From Phycisphaerae bacterium (GTDB lineage: Bacteria > Planctomycetota > Phycisphaerae > Phycisphaerales > SM1A02): a stretch of DNA of 41,961 nucleotides. Position numbers and translations under genes: made by a program. Location of the stretch: contig NYSW01000099.1 of assembly GCA_002683195.1 (NCBI GenBank), positions 1 through 41,961 of the forward strand, given 5' to 3'. Numbering within the stretch: position 1 is the first letter of the stretch; every line of letters begins with the position of its first letter. Positions 17,401 through 25,716 of the stretch are shown here, piece after piece. The notes beneath the pieces were generated by a model. It searched no databases, was not told the origin of the DNA, and worked only from the letters and a program-made list of their open reading frames with translations.

Positions 17401-18067
17401 CATCCGGGGTCACCAGGTGATACCCACGATCGCCGATCGACCAGTAGATGCGTCCGTCGGGGCCGGCTGCGAGGCCGTGCATGTCATGTCCGTAGAGCGC
17501 GAATCGAACGCCGAATCCGGACTGGATCGATTCCCTGGTCTCCGCCACCCCGTCCCCGTCGGCATCGATGAGCCGCCAGAGATGTGGGATGTTGGTGTAC
17601 CAGACCTCGTCACCAACCGGCATCACACCGGCGCCGATTCCGTCTGCGACCTCGTTGAAAGGCCCGGCGAAAATGGTGTGTCGATCGTAGATCCCGTCGC
17701 CATCGGCATCAACCGACCTTCGGACCCGGTCCGGCGCTTCGGTGTAATAGCTCATGCCGTTGGCCTGCTTGTGCGCCCACTTCTCCATGTAGGCGACGCG
17801 ATCTTCAACCGTCCGGGATTGCAGATCATCCTCAAGGTGCCAGGGGCTGGATCGATTGTCCATGGCACCGTGGTTGGTTCGTTCGGTCTCGGCGATCAGC
17901 AGATTGCCGGAAGGATCCACCGAGAAGGCCACCGCATCCTGAATCAGGGGATCGGTCGCCACGACCTTCGCCGTGAATCCGTCGGGGACGAGGGCTTCGG
18001 ACTTCGGCATCTCGTCGACGATCGCGAAGACGAATGAGAGGACGACGAGTGACAGGGAGGTCGACAT
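14402..18067 (-). CDS. Secreted beta-propeller / HEAT / PA14-like / cytochrome c protein (PVC-type putative dehydrogenase)
   Basis: A 1221-residue exported protein, with AAGGA before the ATG. After the signal peptide comes a sorbosone/glucose-dehydrogenase-like propeller (about 28-430: VPDGFTAKVVATDPLIQDAV, GLRNPQELAFNAVGDLFTGDN) with DADGDG calcium-type loops. HEAT repeats follow (about 445-690), then an inserted PA14-like beta domain (about 735-850: GTYRFSIASDDASLLRLS), more HEAT repeats, and a C-terminal class I cytochrome c (CLRCH at 1141-1145, MPNM as possible distal ligand). This composition is typical of the very large putative membrane-bound dehydrogenases of Planctomycetes and Verrucomicrobia. 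The substrate is unknown, probably a carbohydrate or similar polyol, with electrons passed to the haem domain. Confidence 0.85.
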   Translation of the reverse strand: MSTSLSLVVLSFVFAIVDEMPKSEALVPDGFTAKVVATDPLIQDAVAFSVDPSGNLLIAETERTNHGAMDNRSSPWHLEDDLQSRTVEDRVAYMEKWAHKQANGMSYYTEAPDRVRRSVDADGDGIYDRHTIFAGPFNEVADGIGAGVMPVGDEVWYTNIPHLWRLIDADGDGVAETRESIQSGFGVRFALYGHDMHGLAAGPDGRIYWSIGDRGYHLVTPDGRTLADPRGGAVFRCERDGSNLEVFATGLRNPQELAFNAVGDLFTGDNTSDAGDRARIVFVAQEGETGWTMDYQTLEGANLRGPWEQERIWEVVTDANAEYRPDWTLPPIAHVGAGPSGLTYDPGLGLPDAYRDHFFLCDFTGSRTKSRIWTFRPVPEGAGYRVEDPRVFATGILNTDVDFDWNGRMLVSEWGKGWSSSKKGRLHAIEHPERMKDPRIAEARSLAIAGMESLDDFTLADLLSHPARRLRLMAQYELAERDAVAVLAGVARYETEQSARLHAIWGLGQIARSAAARNRRTKAAMTPVMELLNDADAEVRAQAAKVLGDPAYPAATDSLIEALADDSLRVRYHAAMALGSIGDVAAAPYLLAMLAENDDRDRFLRHAGVVALVALADRNTIEEMMASPAAALRRASVLVLRRLGDPGIERLLFDVDPRIRTEAARAVHDVPIASAMPALASLADQYRSDGGSTDGRDLEIRREIFRIGRNEGAADLMTLSSFDGDPDEVEIITSFQGLTDGGEEYLSRLTGRVVAPQTGTYRFSIASDDASLLRLSLTGARKDLQPVAEVRGWVGMNEWTGQSGQTSKPVELMEGQEILIEARHAQGGGGNHLAVAWTLPDGTFEAPIGGSSVSRLPTETPLLRRVVDANLRGGTRDDLERLTALAMNHTLPPAIEAEVMLAIATFDEPGPRDRVLGWWRPVDQAPRSMESMRSVLARTLPVLADDSRPLVRASARATASRLGVALDPEMLRATVFDREANADDRAACLAQLVQIGDEQVSKALEVSLRADDPELRAAARDSLASIDARGALAEYEKAMSEGVDIERQRAILGLARINDPQATDRLRSETDSAFADSEAPRAWMVELLEAGSSSGDEALVAFAEDWKRRSLEDPSVWDVALLGGDPTAGARVARYHPSAACLRCHVIGGMGGDAGPSLEGLGARTDSRQILQSIIDPQAVLVEGYGEVSAMPNMRPLLTPREVRDLVAYLSTLTETVTDGH

Positions 18068-18129
18068 GCAGGGCTTCCTTCACGAATGGACGGGGCTTCG
18101 AGCATACCGATCGGCACCACTTTTCGATC

Positions 18130-19299
18130 TCAATCCTCGAGTGGGGAGGTGGAACGAAGCGTCGCTAGTTCATCTGAAAATCTCGATGCGGCGAGCATGT
18201 CCTCGAAGATCCTGCGGCGGGCCTCGGCATTCGCCACATAGCTCCGGGCTCTCTTGTTTCCCGAGGCTTCGAAGAACGTCGTGAAGTCCGCCACGTCGTT
18301 CGGATCCGTGTCGCCCGGCCACGCGGCTCCGAGAAGCCGATCGGCCTCCACGAAACGCCCTCTCGACGCGAGCTGAAATGCGGCTCCAAACAACGAGGAC
18401 ACGAATGGCTTTCTATTTTCCGCCCATTGGGCGCGGGCTTTCGTCAATGGCTCGAGAGGATCTTCCGTCAGATCGAAACGCAGCGGGCGACCTCTGGAGA
18501 GCATCTCATCGAACCGCCACCCCCCGGAAGCCGGGGAGAACACCATTGACGGCACGGAGATCCTTCCGGGCTCGCTCCACTGATTCCTGAGTGCCGAGTC
18601 TTCCGCGACGAATTCGAAATGACCGTCACCATCCACATCTGAAAAACCACCATCAGTCAGAACCGCCGCCGGTTGAAGTCGTGGAACTCCATCACGACCT
18701 GCGAGCGAGAAGAGGACCCAGGACCTGGTACCCGCGATCTCGGTCATGCGAATCACCAGATCGGGGACCCCGTTTCGATCGAGATCGGTTCCGAGCCCCA
18801 CTCTCCGAGCGGTTCGAGAGTCCAGAAAACCAAGATCGGCCGACCACCCTTGCCAGTCGAAGTGCACCTTCTTCTCATGAAGGATGCGAACTCGCTCTCG
18901 AAAGCCCGTACCTTCGAAATCGTCCGAAGATGATCGTTCCACCCGCCATCCAATCGGAAGGTCCCGGATCTCGATGGGGGTCCAGACCGGCGTGAACAGT
19001 CTGGAGGCCCGGCCCGGATCCCATCCGACCGCCAGGGTCGAGGCCACCGAGACGACACTCAGCCCGGTGATGATGATCCACCAGCGACGTTGAGGGCTTT
19101 GGAAGTCGACTTCCTCCGGCGAAGAGAAACCACAGGCCGAGCAGATCCTTGCCTCGGTCCCCGAAAGATCCTGGTCACAGCGGGGGCACCATCGGGCACG
19201 ACCCCTGTTTTCGCCGCGGTACCCCAGAATCGCCACGATCATTCCAATCGCAGCCACGAACAGGTACACGGTGGACAGGAGATTGGCGGAAAGGTTCAT
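18130..19299 (-). CDS. Membrane protein with zinc ribbon and FG-GAP-like segment
   Basis: A 389-residue protein whose family I do not recognise. It starts with a membrane helix (residues 8-26), then a four-cysteine zinc ribbon (CPRCDQDLSGTEARICSACG, about 38-57), then a second helix (about 74-92). Membrane-embedded ribbons of this kind are frequent in planctomycete proteins. The remaining 300 residues should face outward. They include GTDLDRNGVPDLVIRM and DVDGDGHFEFVAED, which resemble calcium-binding FG-GAP propeller repeats, and a helical C-terminal part (FEASGNKRARSYVANAEARR). The start has no clear ribosome-binding site. It lies 62 bases upstream of the large propeller gene on the same strand and may be co-transcribed with it. 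Confidence 0.7.
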   Translation of the reverse strand: MNLSANLLSTVYLFVAAIGMIVAILGYRGENRGRARWCPRCDQDLSGTEARICSACGFSSPEEVDFQSPQRRWWIIITGLSVVSVASTLAVGWDPGRASRLFTPVWTPIEIRDLPIGWRVERSSSDDFEGTGFRERVRILHEKKVHFDWQGWSADLGFLDSRTARRVGLGTDLDRNGVPDLVIRMTEIAGTRSWVLFSLAGRDGVPRLQPAAVLTDGGFSDVDGDGHFEFVAEDSALRNQWSEPGRISVPSMVFSPASGGWRFDEMLSRGRPLRFDLTEDPLEPLTKARAQWAENRKPFVSSLFGAAFQLASRGRFVEADRLLGAAWPGDTDPNDVADFTTFFEASGNKRARSYVANAEARRRIFEDMLAASRFSDELATLRSTSPLED

Positions 19300-19581
19300 G
19301 GCGGTTTGAGTGGTTCTGGAGGGCCCTCCGGATGCTAGCGGTCTCGAGCCCTCAAGACAGACGCATTCAGATGATCAGCCCCAACCGCTCGATCTCAAAA
19401 CCGGGCTTATGACCTAAAAGAGGGTGAAATCCGTCGATAGCCCACCTCCAGCGTCTTTTTATGTGTTACAACATGCATAAAGCTCCGAAGGGGAATCCCA
19501 AAATCAGCCGCAATCTTTCTTTCCGCCCGGCGGTCGAATACTCTTCTCCATTCTTCAACTACCTTTCTACGGAGACCGTCC

Positions 19582-20301
19582 ATGGCCTTCTTTTGCCTCC
19601 CCATCAAGATCGGTGTCATTGGCGGAACCGTCGCCCTTGGCGGCGCCGCCGCCATGAAGGGGCTCGACCTCTGCCCCTGCGATGCTCTCAGCAGCGCTTT
19701 CTGCGAAGACACCACGACAGTGGCGACCACGTCGACCATCGCGCCCGGCGCGGTCTCCGTCGTGGAACCTCTTCCCGACATGCCGGAGGGTGCCTATGAC
19801 ATCGACTCGGTTCACAGCACCGCCCTCTTTCGAGTGCAGCACGCCCAGGCGGGACAGTTCTGGGGTCGGTTCAACGATGTCAACGGCGTCGTGACCTTCA
19901 CGCCGGGCATGGAGAACCACTTCTCCTTCAACGTCGAGATCGATATCGACAGCGTCGACAGTGGCAACGAGAAGCTCGATCAGCACCTCAAGAGCCCCGA
20001 CTTCTTCAATGCGAAGGAGTTCGAGAAGATGACGTTCAAGAGCACCGAATGCGAGCGTCTCGGACAGACCGTCTGGGACGTGACCGGTGATCTGACCATG
20101 AACGGCGTCACGAAATCAGTCGTCGCGGTCGTCCGTTTCACCGGCACCGGTGAAATGATGGGCCGTCGAGCCGGCTTCGAGGCCGAGTTCGACATCAAGC
20201 GAAGTGATTTCGAGCACACCTACGGCATCGAAAAGGGCGTCCTCGGCGACAACACCCGGATCATCGTGGGCCTCGAAGCGGTCAAGGCGAAGGACGCCTG
20301 A
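19582..20301 (+). CDS. YceI-family protein with N-terminal membrane anchor
   Basis: A 239-residue protein; GGAG lies seven bases before the ATG. Residues about 65-237 match the YceI lipocalin-like beta barrel, which binds isoprenoid-type lipids: YDIDSVHSTALFRVQHAQAG at the start, NEKLDQHLKSPDFFNAKEFEKM and a late WDVTGDLTMNGVTKSV. The N-terminus is unusual for YceI. A hydrophobic helix (residues 7-24) without a clear cleavage site is followed by a cysteine-rich patch (CPCDALSSAFC) and a Thr/Val-rich linker, so the barrel is probably tethered outside the inner membrane. The 282 bases upstream, shared with the divergent gene, contain no promoter that I can call with confidence. Confidence 0.87.
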   Translation: MAFFCLPIKIGVIGGTVALGGAAAMKGLDLCPCDALSSAFCEDTTTVATTSTIAPGAVSVVEPLPDMPEGAYDIDSVHSTALFRVQHAQAGQFWGRFNDVNGVVTFTPGMENHFSFNVEIDIDSVDSGNEKLDQHLKSPDFFNAKEFEKMTFKSTECERLGQTVWDVTGDLTMNGVTKSVVAVVRFTGTGEMMGRRAGFEAEFDIKRSDFEHTYGIEKGVLGDNTRIIVGLEAVKAKDA

Positions 20302-20333
20302 CCCACGCCCATCGATCAGATCTTCAAGACGAG

Positions 20334-20364
20334 CCCCTGCCGACCAACGTCGGCGGGGGTTCTT
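20334..20364 (+). terminator. Rho-independent terminator after the YceI gene
   Basis: The 11-bp stem CCCCTGCCGAC / GTCGGCGGGGG (one T-G pair) with loop CAAC begins 33 bases after the stop and runs into TTCTTCG. Confidence 0.65.
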
Positions 20365-20398
20365 CGATTCAAAGGAGAATTCGCCGTAGGATTCGTTC

Positions 20399-22567
20399 AT
20401 GATCGCGTCCCTGATTCTTCCGGCTCTGCTCATGACCGTTCCGCCGGCCCCTGACGTGCCACCGCCTCCACCCCTTCTTCCAACGCCCACCGCCCGCCAG
20501 ATCTCCTGGCACGAGCGGGGGATGTACGCGTTCGTGCACTTCAACATGAACACGTTCACCGACCTGGAGTGGGGACATGGCGATGAACGACCGGAGACCT
20601 TCCACCCGACGGAGCTCGACACCGATCAATGGTGCCGGGTGTTCAAGTCCGCCGGCATGACCGGTGTCATCATCACCGCCAAGCACCATGACGGGTTCTG
20701 CCTCTGGCCGAGCGCCCTCACGGACCACGACGTCTCGTCCAGCGAGTGGAGAGACGGAGAAGGCGACGTGCTCAGAGATCTTTCTGAAAGCTGCGCACGC
20801 TTCGGTCTCGATTTCGGGGTCTACCTTTCGCCTTGGGATCGAAACCATCCCCTCTACGGTTCGGGCGACGCCTACAACGAATTCTTCGTCGCCCAGCTTC
20901 GCGAAGTCCTGTCGAACTACGGGCCGATCTTCGAAGTCTGGTTCGACGGCGCCAACGGGGAAGGACCGGACGGAAGGAGACAGGTCTACGACTTCGATCT
21001 CTTCCGAGACGTGGTCCGCGAGCTCCAACCCGAAGCCTGCATCTTCAGCGATGCCGGACCGGATGTCCGTTGGATCGGGAACGAGCGTGGGATCGTGGGG
21101 GAGACCAATTGGAATCTGCTCAAGCGGGACGAGTTCTATCCCGGTATCCCGGGTCGGAACTCCGATCTCAATGAAGGTCAGGCCGATGGAACCCATTGGC
21201 TCCCGGGTGAGGCCGACGTCTCCATCCGACCCGGTTGGTACTACCACGCGTCACAGGATGACCAGGTCAAGAACCTCGAACAACTCCTTGAGATCTGGTA
21301 CGGATCGATCGGCCGTGGCGCCAATCTCCTTTTGAACTTCCCGGTCGATCGGCGCGGACTGGTGCACGAGAACGATGCCGCCGCGATTCTCGAACTCCGG
21401 ACCGCGATCGACGACATTCTTCGAGAAGACCTCGCCGCCGGCCGACCCGCCACGAGTGAGCAGACTCATGGTGGTGATGATGGTCCGTTCGCCGCAGGCA
21501 ACGCCGTGGACGGTGACCCCCACACCTTCTGGGCCGCAGAAGATGGTTCGAACACCGGAACCGTGGAGATCGCTCTTGCCCGACCGAGCCCGATCGATCA
21601 CGTCGAACTCCGTGAGCATCTTCCCATCGGACAGAGAATCGCCGCCTTCAGCATTCAATGCCGAACGGTCGACGGATGGACCACGGTGGCCCGTGGGACC
21701 ACGGTTGGAAACCGACGGATCCTCCGGTTCCCGACCGTGATGGCCAATCGCGTTCGAGTGGTGATCGAGGATGCCCGCACCGCTCCGACGCTCGTGCACA
21801 TCGGGGTTCACTCGGGCCCGCCCTCGGTGGAGATCGCCGCGGAATCGAATCGTTTCCTGAATCGGACCGAGGCCTACCTCGCCGCGGATCGGGACGGTGC
21901 CGCCATCCATTTCACGCTGGATGGAACCGATCCGACCCGGGAGTCGCCCCGGCATGCGGGAGGTCCCATCGTGATCGATGAAGATGTCTCCCTTCGCGCT
22001 GCCGCGTTCGAAGGAGATCGACGAAGCCTCCTGACCGCCGAAGCCGAATTCGAGCGATTCAACGCGGCGGACGTTCGTTCCGCCGCACTTCCCCTCGATC
22101 ACGACTTTGAATTTCCCGGCGTGCTCGAAGTCCTCCACTACGACGATGCCTGGGAACGACTCGACGAGATCGAGATCTCGTCCCCGATCGGTTCTTCCAC
22201 CACCAACCGAATTCCGTTGGCGACTCGCGAACCGGGAGGCCGTGGCGGGCTTCGCTTCCAGGGCTTCCTCCGAATCCGAAAGGATGGCGTGTACGCCTTT
22301 CATCTCGCGAGCGACCGCGGTGCGGGGCGCCTGCGAATCGGACACCCGACCACCGGCTTCAACCGGGCTGAAGGCGTCGACCCGATCTTGATTCCCCTGG
22401 CCACCGGATGGCATCCGATCACTCTTGATTGGATGACCAACGAGGACGATGGCGCCCTCTCGCTGGAATTCGAAGGGCCTGGCGTGCCACGACGCGAATT
22501 CCGATCCGCGGATCTCGCGCTCGATGAAATTCAGGGCGCGGGGGGTTCCAGTCGTGAAACGCCGTGA
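20399..22567 (+). CDS. Secreted multidomain alpha-L-fucosidase (GH29)
   Basis: A 722-residue exported glycosidase that should release alpha-L-fucose from glycan ends. After a short signal peptide and a proline-rich spacer comes the GH29 barrel (about 33-345): WHERGMYAFVHFNMNTFTD, TAKHHDGFCLWPS and VWFDGANG, whose Asp183 sits where the GH29 nucleophile is expected. Then follow an F5/8-type (CBM32-like) domain (about 350-480: GNAVDGDPHTFWAAED), a short beta domain of the chitobiase C-terminal kind (HFTLDGTDPTRESP), and a PA14-like domain (about 590-700: GFLRIRKDGVYAFHLASDRG). The extra domains suggest binding to a polymer such as a fucose-rich algal or mucin-type glycan. The last 14 bases overlap the next gene. 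Confidence 0.9.
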   Translation: MIASLILPALLMTVPPAPDVPPPPPLLPTPTARQISWHERGMYAFVHFNMNTFTDLEWGHGDERPETFHPTELDTDQWCRVFKSAGMTGVIITAKHHDGFCLWPSALTDHDVSSSEWRDGEGDVLRDLSESCARFGLDFGVYLSPWDRNHPLYGSGDAYNEFFVAQLREVLSNYGPIFEVWFDGANGEGPDGRRQVYDFDLFRDVVRELQPEACIFSDAGPDVRWIGNERGIVGETNWNLLKRDEFYPGIPGRNSDLNEGQADGTHWLPGEADVSIRPGWYYHASQDDQVKNLEQLLEIWYGSIGRGANLLLNFPVDRRGLVHENDAAAILELRTAIDDILREDLAAGRPATSEQTHGGDDGPFAAGNAVDGDPHTFWAAEDGSNTGTVEIALARPSPIDHVELREHLPIGQRIAAFSIQCRTVDGWTTVARGTTVGNRRILRFPTVMANRVRVVIEDARTAPTLVHIGVHSGPPSVEIAAESNRFLNRTEAYLAADRDGAAIHFTLDGTDPTRESPRHAGGPIVIDEDVSLRAAAFEGDRRSLLTAEAEFERFNAADVRSAALPLDHDFEFPGVLEVLHYDDAWERLDEIEISSPIGSSTTNRIPLATREPGGRGGLRFQGFLRIRKDGVYAFHLASDRGAGRLRIGHPTTGFNRAEGVDPILIPLATGWHPITLDWMTNEDDGALSLEFEGPGVPRREFRSADLALDEIQGAGGSSRETP

Positions 22568-23141
22568 CCGAGACTCGGAAAAACAGGCGAAGTGGAAACG
22601 ATCCCGACTCGAAGCCCGGGACGACTCGGATCGGAAGCGACCACCCAATCCGATACTGCTCAACCCGCCTCCGCCCTCTCAACGTCATCTCCTCGCGATC
22701 GACATGGGTCTGCGAACGGGACTGGCGATCTATGGACCGGATGGCCGCCTGAAGTCCTATCGGTCGAAGCACTTCGGTTCACGCTCGGAGTTGCGGCGGG
22801 GCGTCCCCACGATCCTGCGTGAAGCGCCGCCCCTCGGTTGGATCTGGTTGGAGGGCGGGGGGGATATCGCCGAAGTCTGGGAGAAGCAGGCCGCTCACCG
22901 GGGAATTGAATTCCGACAGGTCCACGCCGCCGCGTGGCGGAAGAGCCTCATGCTTCCCCGACAGCAACGATCCGGTGAGATCGCCAAACGAGAGGCCGAT
23001 GGTCTGGCTCGGCGGGTGATCGCCTGGAGCGGCGCTCCGAAGCCGAAGGGGGACCTTCGGCACGACGCCGCGGAAGCGATCCTCCTGGGCATCCACGGAG
23101 CGATCGATGTCAACCTCCTCGACCGCGTCCCGAAAATCTGA
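22554..23141 (+). CDS. RNase H / RuvC-fold protein of unknown function
   Basis: A 195-residue protein read from GTG at 22554, with a G6 run eight bases upstream and a 14-base overlap with the fucosidase gene. After a basic, probably disordered first 40 residues comes LLAIDMGLRTGLAIYGPDGR, a first strand with catalytic-type Asp as in RuvC-like nucleases. A second strand with WIWLEGG supplies a Glu, and a late DLRHDAAEAILLGIHG resembles the final acidic helix (H-D-x-A-E-A) of that superfamily. The basic KSLMLPRQQRSGEIAKREAD segment could contact DNA. This supports a Holliday-junction-resolvase-like fold and metal-dependent nuclease activity, but it is not a canonical RuvC and no repair gene is adjacent. 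Confidence 0.65.
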   Translation: MKRRDRDSEKQAKWKRSRLEARDDSDRKRPPNPILLNPPPPSQRHLLAIDMGLRTGLAIYGPDGRLKSYRSKHFGSRSELRRGVPTILREAPPLGWIWLEGGGDIAEVWEKQAAHRGIEFRQVHAAAWRKSLMLPRQQRSGEIAKREADGLARRVIAWSGAPKPKGDLRHDAAEAILLGIHGAIDVNLLDRVPKI

Positions 23142-23209
23142 ACAAGCGCTGGACGGGGTGATCATCACTTGGTTGGCTAGACTGCCCCCGACCAACCCCG
23201 GAGCTCCGC

Positions 23210-24517
23210 ATGACCGCCTTCCCCGACATCGACCCCATTCGTTTCGAGGGTCGTGAAACCGACAATCCTCTGGCCTTTCGTCGTTACGACCCCGATCGCA
23301 AGATCGCCGGGAAATCAATGAGGGAGCACCTTCGCTTCGCCAGTTGCTACTGGCACACCATGCGGAACGTCCTCGCCGATCCTTTTGGAGCCGGTACCGC
23401 CAGGACGCCCTGGGACGACGGTTCCGATTCGGTCGACAACGCGGTTCGACGAGTGGACGTCTTCTTCGAATTCCTCCAGAAGATCGACATCGACTTCTTC
23501 TGCTTCCACGATCGAGATGTCGCCCCTGAAGGAGCTGACATCACCGAAAGCGAACGGAATCTGGATCGAGTGGTCGAAGCGATCGAACTGCAGATGCAAA
23601 AGACCGGCAAGCGCCTGCTCTGGGGCACCGCGTGTCTGTTCACCCACCCCCGATACGCCAGCGGGGCGGCCACCAGTCCGAGAGTCGAGGCCTTCTGCCA
23701 TGCCGGGGCCCAGGTGAAGGCGGCGCTGGAAGCGACCCACCGCCTCGGCGGAGAGGGTTACGTCTTCTGGGGAGGTCGGGAAGGATACGGCTCGCTCATC
23801 AACACCGATCTCAAGCGGGAACGGGCCCAACTCGCTCGTCTTCTGCATGCCGCGGTCGACCACAAGCATCGAATCGGTTTCAAGGGCCAGTTCTACATCG
23901 AACCCAAACCCAAGGAACCCACCACCCATCAGTACGATTCCGATGTCGCCGCATGTCTCGGGTTCCTCCGGGAGTTCGATCTCCTTGAACACTTCAAGCT
24001 CAACATCGAGACCAACCATGCCTGGCTCGCCGGCCACACGATGGAACACGAATTGGAAAGCGCGATCGAAGGCGACGCCCTCGGGTCGGTCGACGCCAAC
24101 ATGGGCGAGTGGACCAACGGATGGGATACCGATCACTTCCCGACGGATCCCCTTCTCTGCGCCAGAATCATGCGCTGCGTGCTGAAGATGGGAGGGTTCA
24201 CCACCGGTGGACTCAACTTCGATGCCAAGCGTCGACGCGAGAGTTTCGAGCCGAGCGACCTTTTTCACAGCCACATCGCCGGCATGGATGCCATGGCACA
24301 CGGCTTGGAGATTGCGGCGGCGATCGCGGAAGACGGCGGCCTCGACGCCTTCGTCCGTGATCGATATGCCTCCTGGGATGGCGAAATCGGGCGAAAGATC
24401 ATGTCCGGTTCATGCTCCCTTGATGACCTCAGGGACGAAGCGGAAAGGATCGGCGAGGTGCCGCTCGAGAGCGGACGTCAGGAAATGCTCGAACATCACT
24501 TCAACCGGTTTCTCTGA
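23210..24517 (+). CDS. xylA: Xylose isomerase
   Basis: A 435-residue enzyme interconverting D-xylose and D-xylulose in the cytoplasm, with two divalent metals. The length matches the class II (E. coli-type) enzymes. Landmarks: FCFHDRD with His100 and Asp103 at the catalytic dyad position, [24 protein letters not shown], and the metal-binding [16 protein letters not shown], then [23 protein letters not shown] lies six bases before the ATG. No xylulokinase or xylose transporter is nearby, so it may work in a dispersed sugar-use network with the fucosidase. It shares one base with the next gene (TGATG), implying translational coupling. Confidence 0.97.
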   Translation: MTAFPDIDPIRFEGRETDNPLAFRRYDPDRKIAGKSMREHLRFASCYWHTMRNVLADPFGAGTARTPWDDGSDSVDNAVRRVDVFFEFLQKIDIDFFCFHDRDVAPEGADITESERNLDRVVEAIELQMQKTGKRLLWGTACLFTHPRYASGAATSPRVEAFCHAGAQVKAALEATHRLGGEGYVFWGGREGYGSLINTDLKRERAQLARLLHAAVDHKHRIGFKGQFYIEPKPKEPTTHQYDSDVAACLGFLREFDLLEHFKLNIETNHAWLAGHTMEHELESAIEGDALGSVDANMGEWTNGWDTDHFPTDPLLCARIMRCVLKMGGFTTGGLNFDAKRRRESFEPSDLFHSHIAGMDAMAHGLEIAAAIAEDGGLDAFVRDRYASWDGEIGRKIMSGSCSLDDLRDEAERIGEVPLESGRQEMLEHHFNRFL

Positions 24518-25197
24518 TGCGAACACCCGATCGACATCGCGACATTCTCCGCCGACTCCTCATCGGCGTCGGCGCGTTTCTCGTCCTCACCGCCGCGGTC
24601 GCGGAAGAAGCGCCGCTTCCGCCCGAGATCCTGCAGCAGGAGGCGGCGGAGATCATCCTCGGCCAGGTCGAAAGCCGGACCGTCGTGGAACGGGCCGACG
24701 ATCGGAATCTGAACCGGGACATCACCTACGACGTCCGGGTGGAGGAGACTCAAAAGGGAACGCTCCGGCAAGGCACCGTCATCAAGGTACGTGCGACCAC
24801 CATCACCTTCATGGGCGAGGGTGCGCCGCCACCGGGACCGTCCGGACACCACCCACTCCCGTTGGTCGGTGAACTCGCACGGTTCTTCCTCACCCCGGGC
24901 GAAGACGGCGATTACCTGATCCTGTCCCCCAACGGGGTCGAACTGAATCAAGAGGTCTCGATCTCCGATCCCGTTCGTCGTGGAGCCGACGCGGTGGCGA
25001 TGCCGCCAGCGGAAGCCGAGGCCGACGATGCGGAAGAACCGTCAAGCAAGGATCCCTTCGGTTGGGATGTCATCCTGATCCTTCTCGGCCTTCCCATTCT
25101 GGTGGGGGGTCTTCGACAGAAGGGATCGGCACGGCTCGGCCTCCTCGGAGTCGCCATGGTATTTTTTCTCTGTGCCATCGCCATCGTCCTGAGCTGA
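24517..25197 (+). CDS. Exported protein with C-terminal membrane helices, possible NTR-like domain
   Basis: A 226-residue protein of unrecognised function whose ATG overlaps the xylA stop. It has an N-terminal signal or anchor (LLIGVGAFLVLTAAVAEEAP). The beta-rich domain (about 45-140) has the pattern ILGQVESRTVV...ITYDVRVEETQKGTLRQGTVIKVR, recalling the small OB/NTR-like domains found in bacterial surface proteins. An acidic linker and two hydrophobic segments (about 184-200 and 206-225) finish the protein. So it is probably an envelope protein anchored by its C-terminus. Its link to xylose use is only positional. Confidence 0.65.
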   Translation: MRTPDRHRDILRRLLIGVGAFLVLTAAVAEEAPLPPEILQQEAAEIILGQVESRTVVERADDRNLNRDITYDVRVEETQKGTLRQGTVIKVRATTITFMGEGAPPPGPSGHHPLPLVGELARFFLTPGEDGDYLILSPNGVELNQEVSISDPVRRGADAVAMPPAEAEADDAEEPSSKDPFGWDVILILLGLPILVGGLRQKGSARLGLLGVAMVFFLCAIAIVLS

Positions 25198-25215
25198 ACC
25201 GAGCGGAATTCAACC

Positions 25216-25623
25216 ATGCCAAGACTTCGTCTGCCCCTCATGCTGCTTCTGGTTTCCCTCGGAGGATGTGCCGCCCAGTCACCGCCCAACGCCGATCTCA
25301 CCCTGCCGGGCGCGAGCGTGGTCACCGTGGACGGCTGGCAGTTGGAGGCCCGAGGTGAATTCCTCGACCCCGAACGCGTACAGGTGCGAATCGACCTGGT
25401 GATCCGAAAGGTCGGTGATCCCTCTCGAGTGATCGCCAGTCCCACCATGACCACCATCGTGGGCGAAGATTCCGTGATCGAGTCCGCCGGAAATGGCAAC
25501 GACGTCACCTGTTCCGTCTCGACGGTCCGGAAGGGATCCGGGGTGCAGGTGACCGTGACTTCCGTGATCACGCGGGATGGTCGCGCCGTCTCCCGGCCGT
25601 CTCTCCGGTTCAACCTCGATTGA
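25216..25623 (+). CDS. Small lipoprotein of unknown function
   Basis: A 135-residue protein with a lipoprotein signal ending LGGC (cysteine at 18), so it should be acylated and anchored. The mature part is a compact beta-rich domain (VVTVDGWQLEARGEFLDPER, VRIDLVIRKVGDPSRVIASP, GVQVTVTSVITRDGR) that I cannot assign. It follows the preceding membrane-protein gene by 18 bases and ends before a strong terminator, so it is probably the last gene of the xylA unit. Confidence 0.65.
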   Translation: MPRLRLPLMLLLVSLGGCAAQSPPNADLTLPGASVVTVDGWQLEARGEFLDPERVQVRIDLVIRKVGDPSRVIASPTMTTIVGEDSVIESAGNGNDVTCSVSTVRKGSGVQVTVTSVITRDGRAVSRPSLRFNLD

Positions 25624-25655
25624 ATCTCGAGATCCATTCCCGTCAGCAGAAGAAA

Positions 25656-25688
25656 CACCGCCACCCCGGCTGATCCGGGGTGGCGGTG
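25656..25688. terminator. Bidirectional terminator between convergent genes
   Basis: A 14-bp perfect stem CACCGCCACCCCGG / CCGGGGTGGCGGTG with loop CTGAT lies between the convergent small-lipoprotein and VIT-VWA genes. On the minus strand it is followed by TGTTTCTTCTG; on the plus strand the following bases are less T-rich. Confidence 0.75.
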
Positions 25689-25716
25689 ATCGTTCCTCAT
25701 CCTGCCGACCGTCGAC

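Noticed and set aside
16562..18037. A 491-codon plus-strand open frame opposite the propeller protein
   Set aside because: No family features; the opposite strand carries the signal peptide and propeller motifs.
19407..19604. Minus-strand frame encoding a basic, HTH-like 65-residue peptide before the YceI gene
   Set aside because: Codon use lacks the local G/C-ending bias, there is no good ribosome-binding site, and it runs across the YceI start.
21251..22663. A 470-codon minus-strand open frame opposite the fucosidase
   Set aside because: Composition is shadow-like and it lies wholly over recognised catalytic and binding domains on the other strand.
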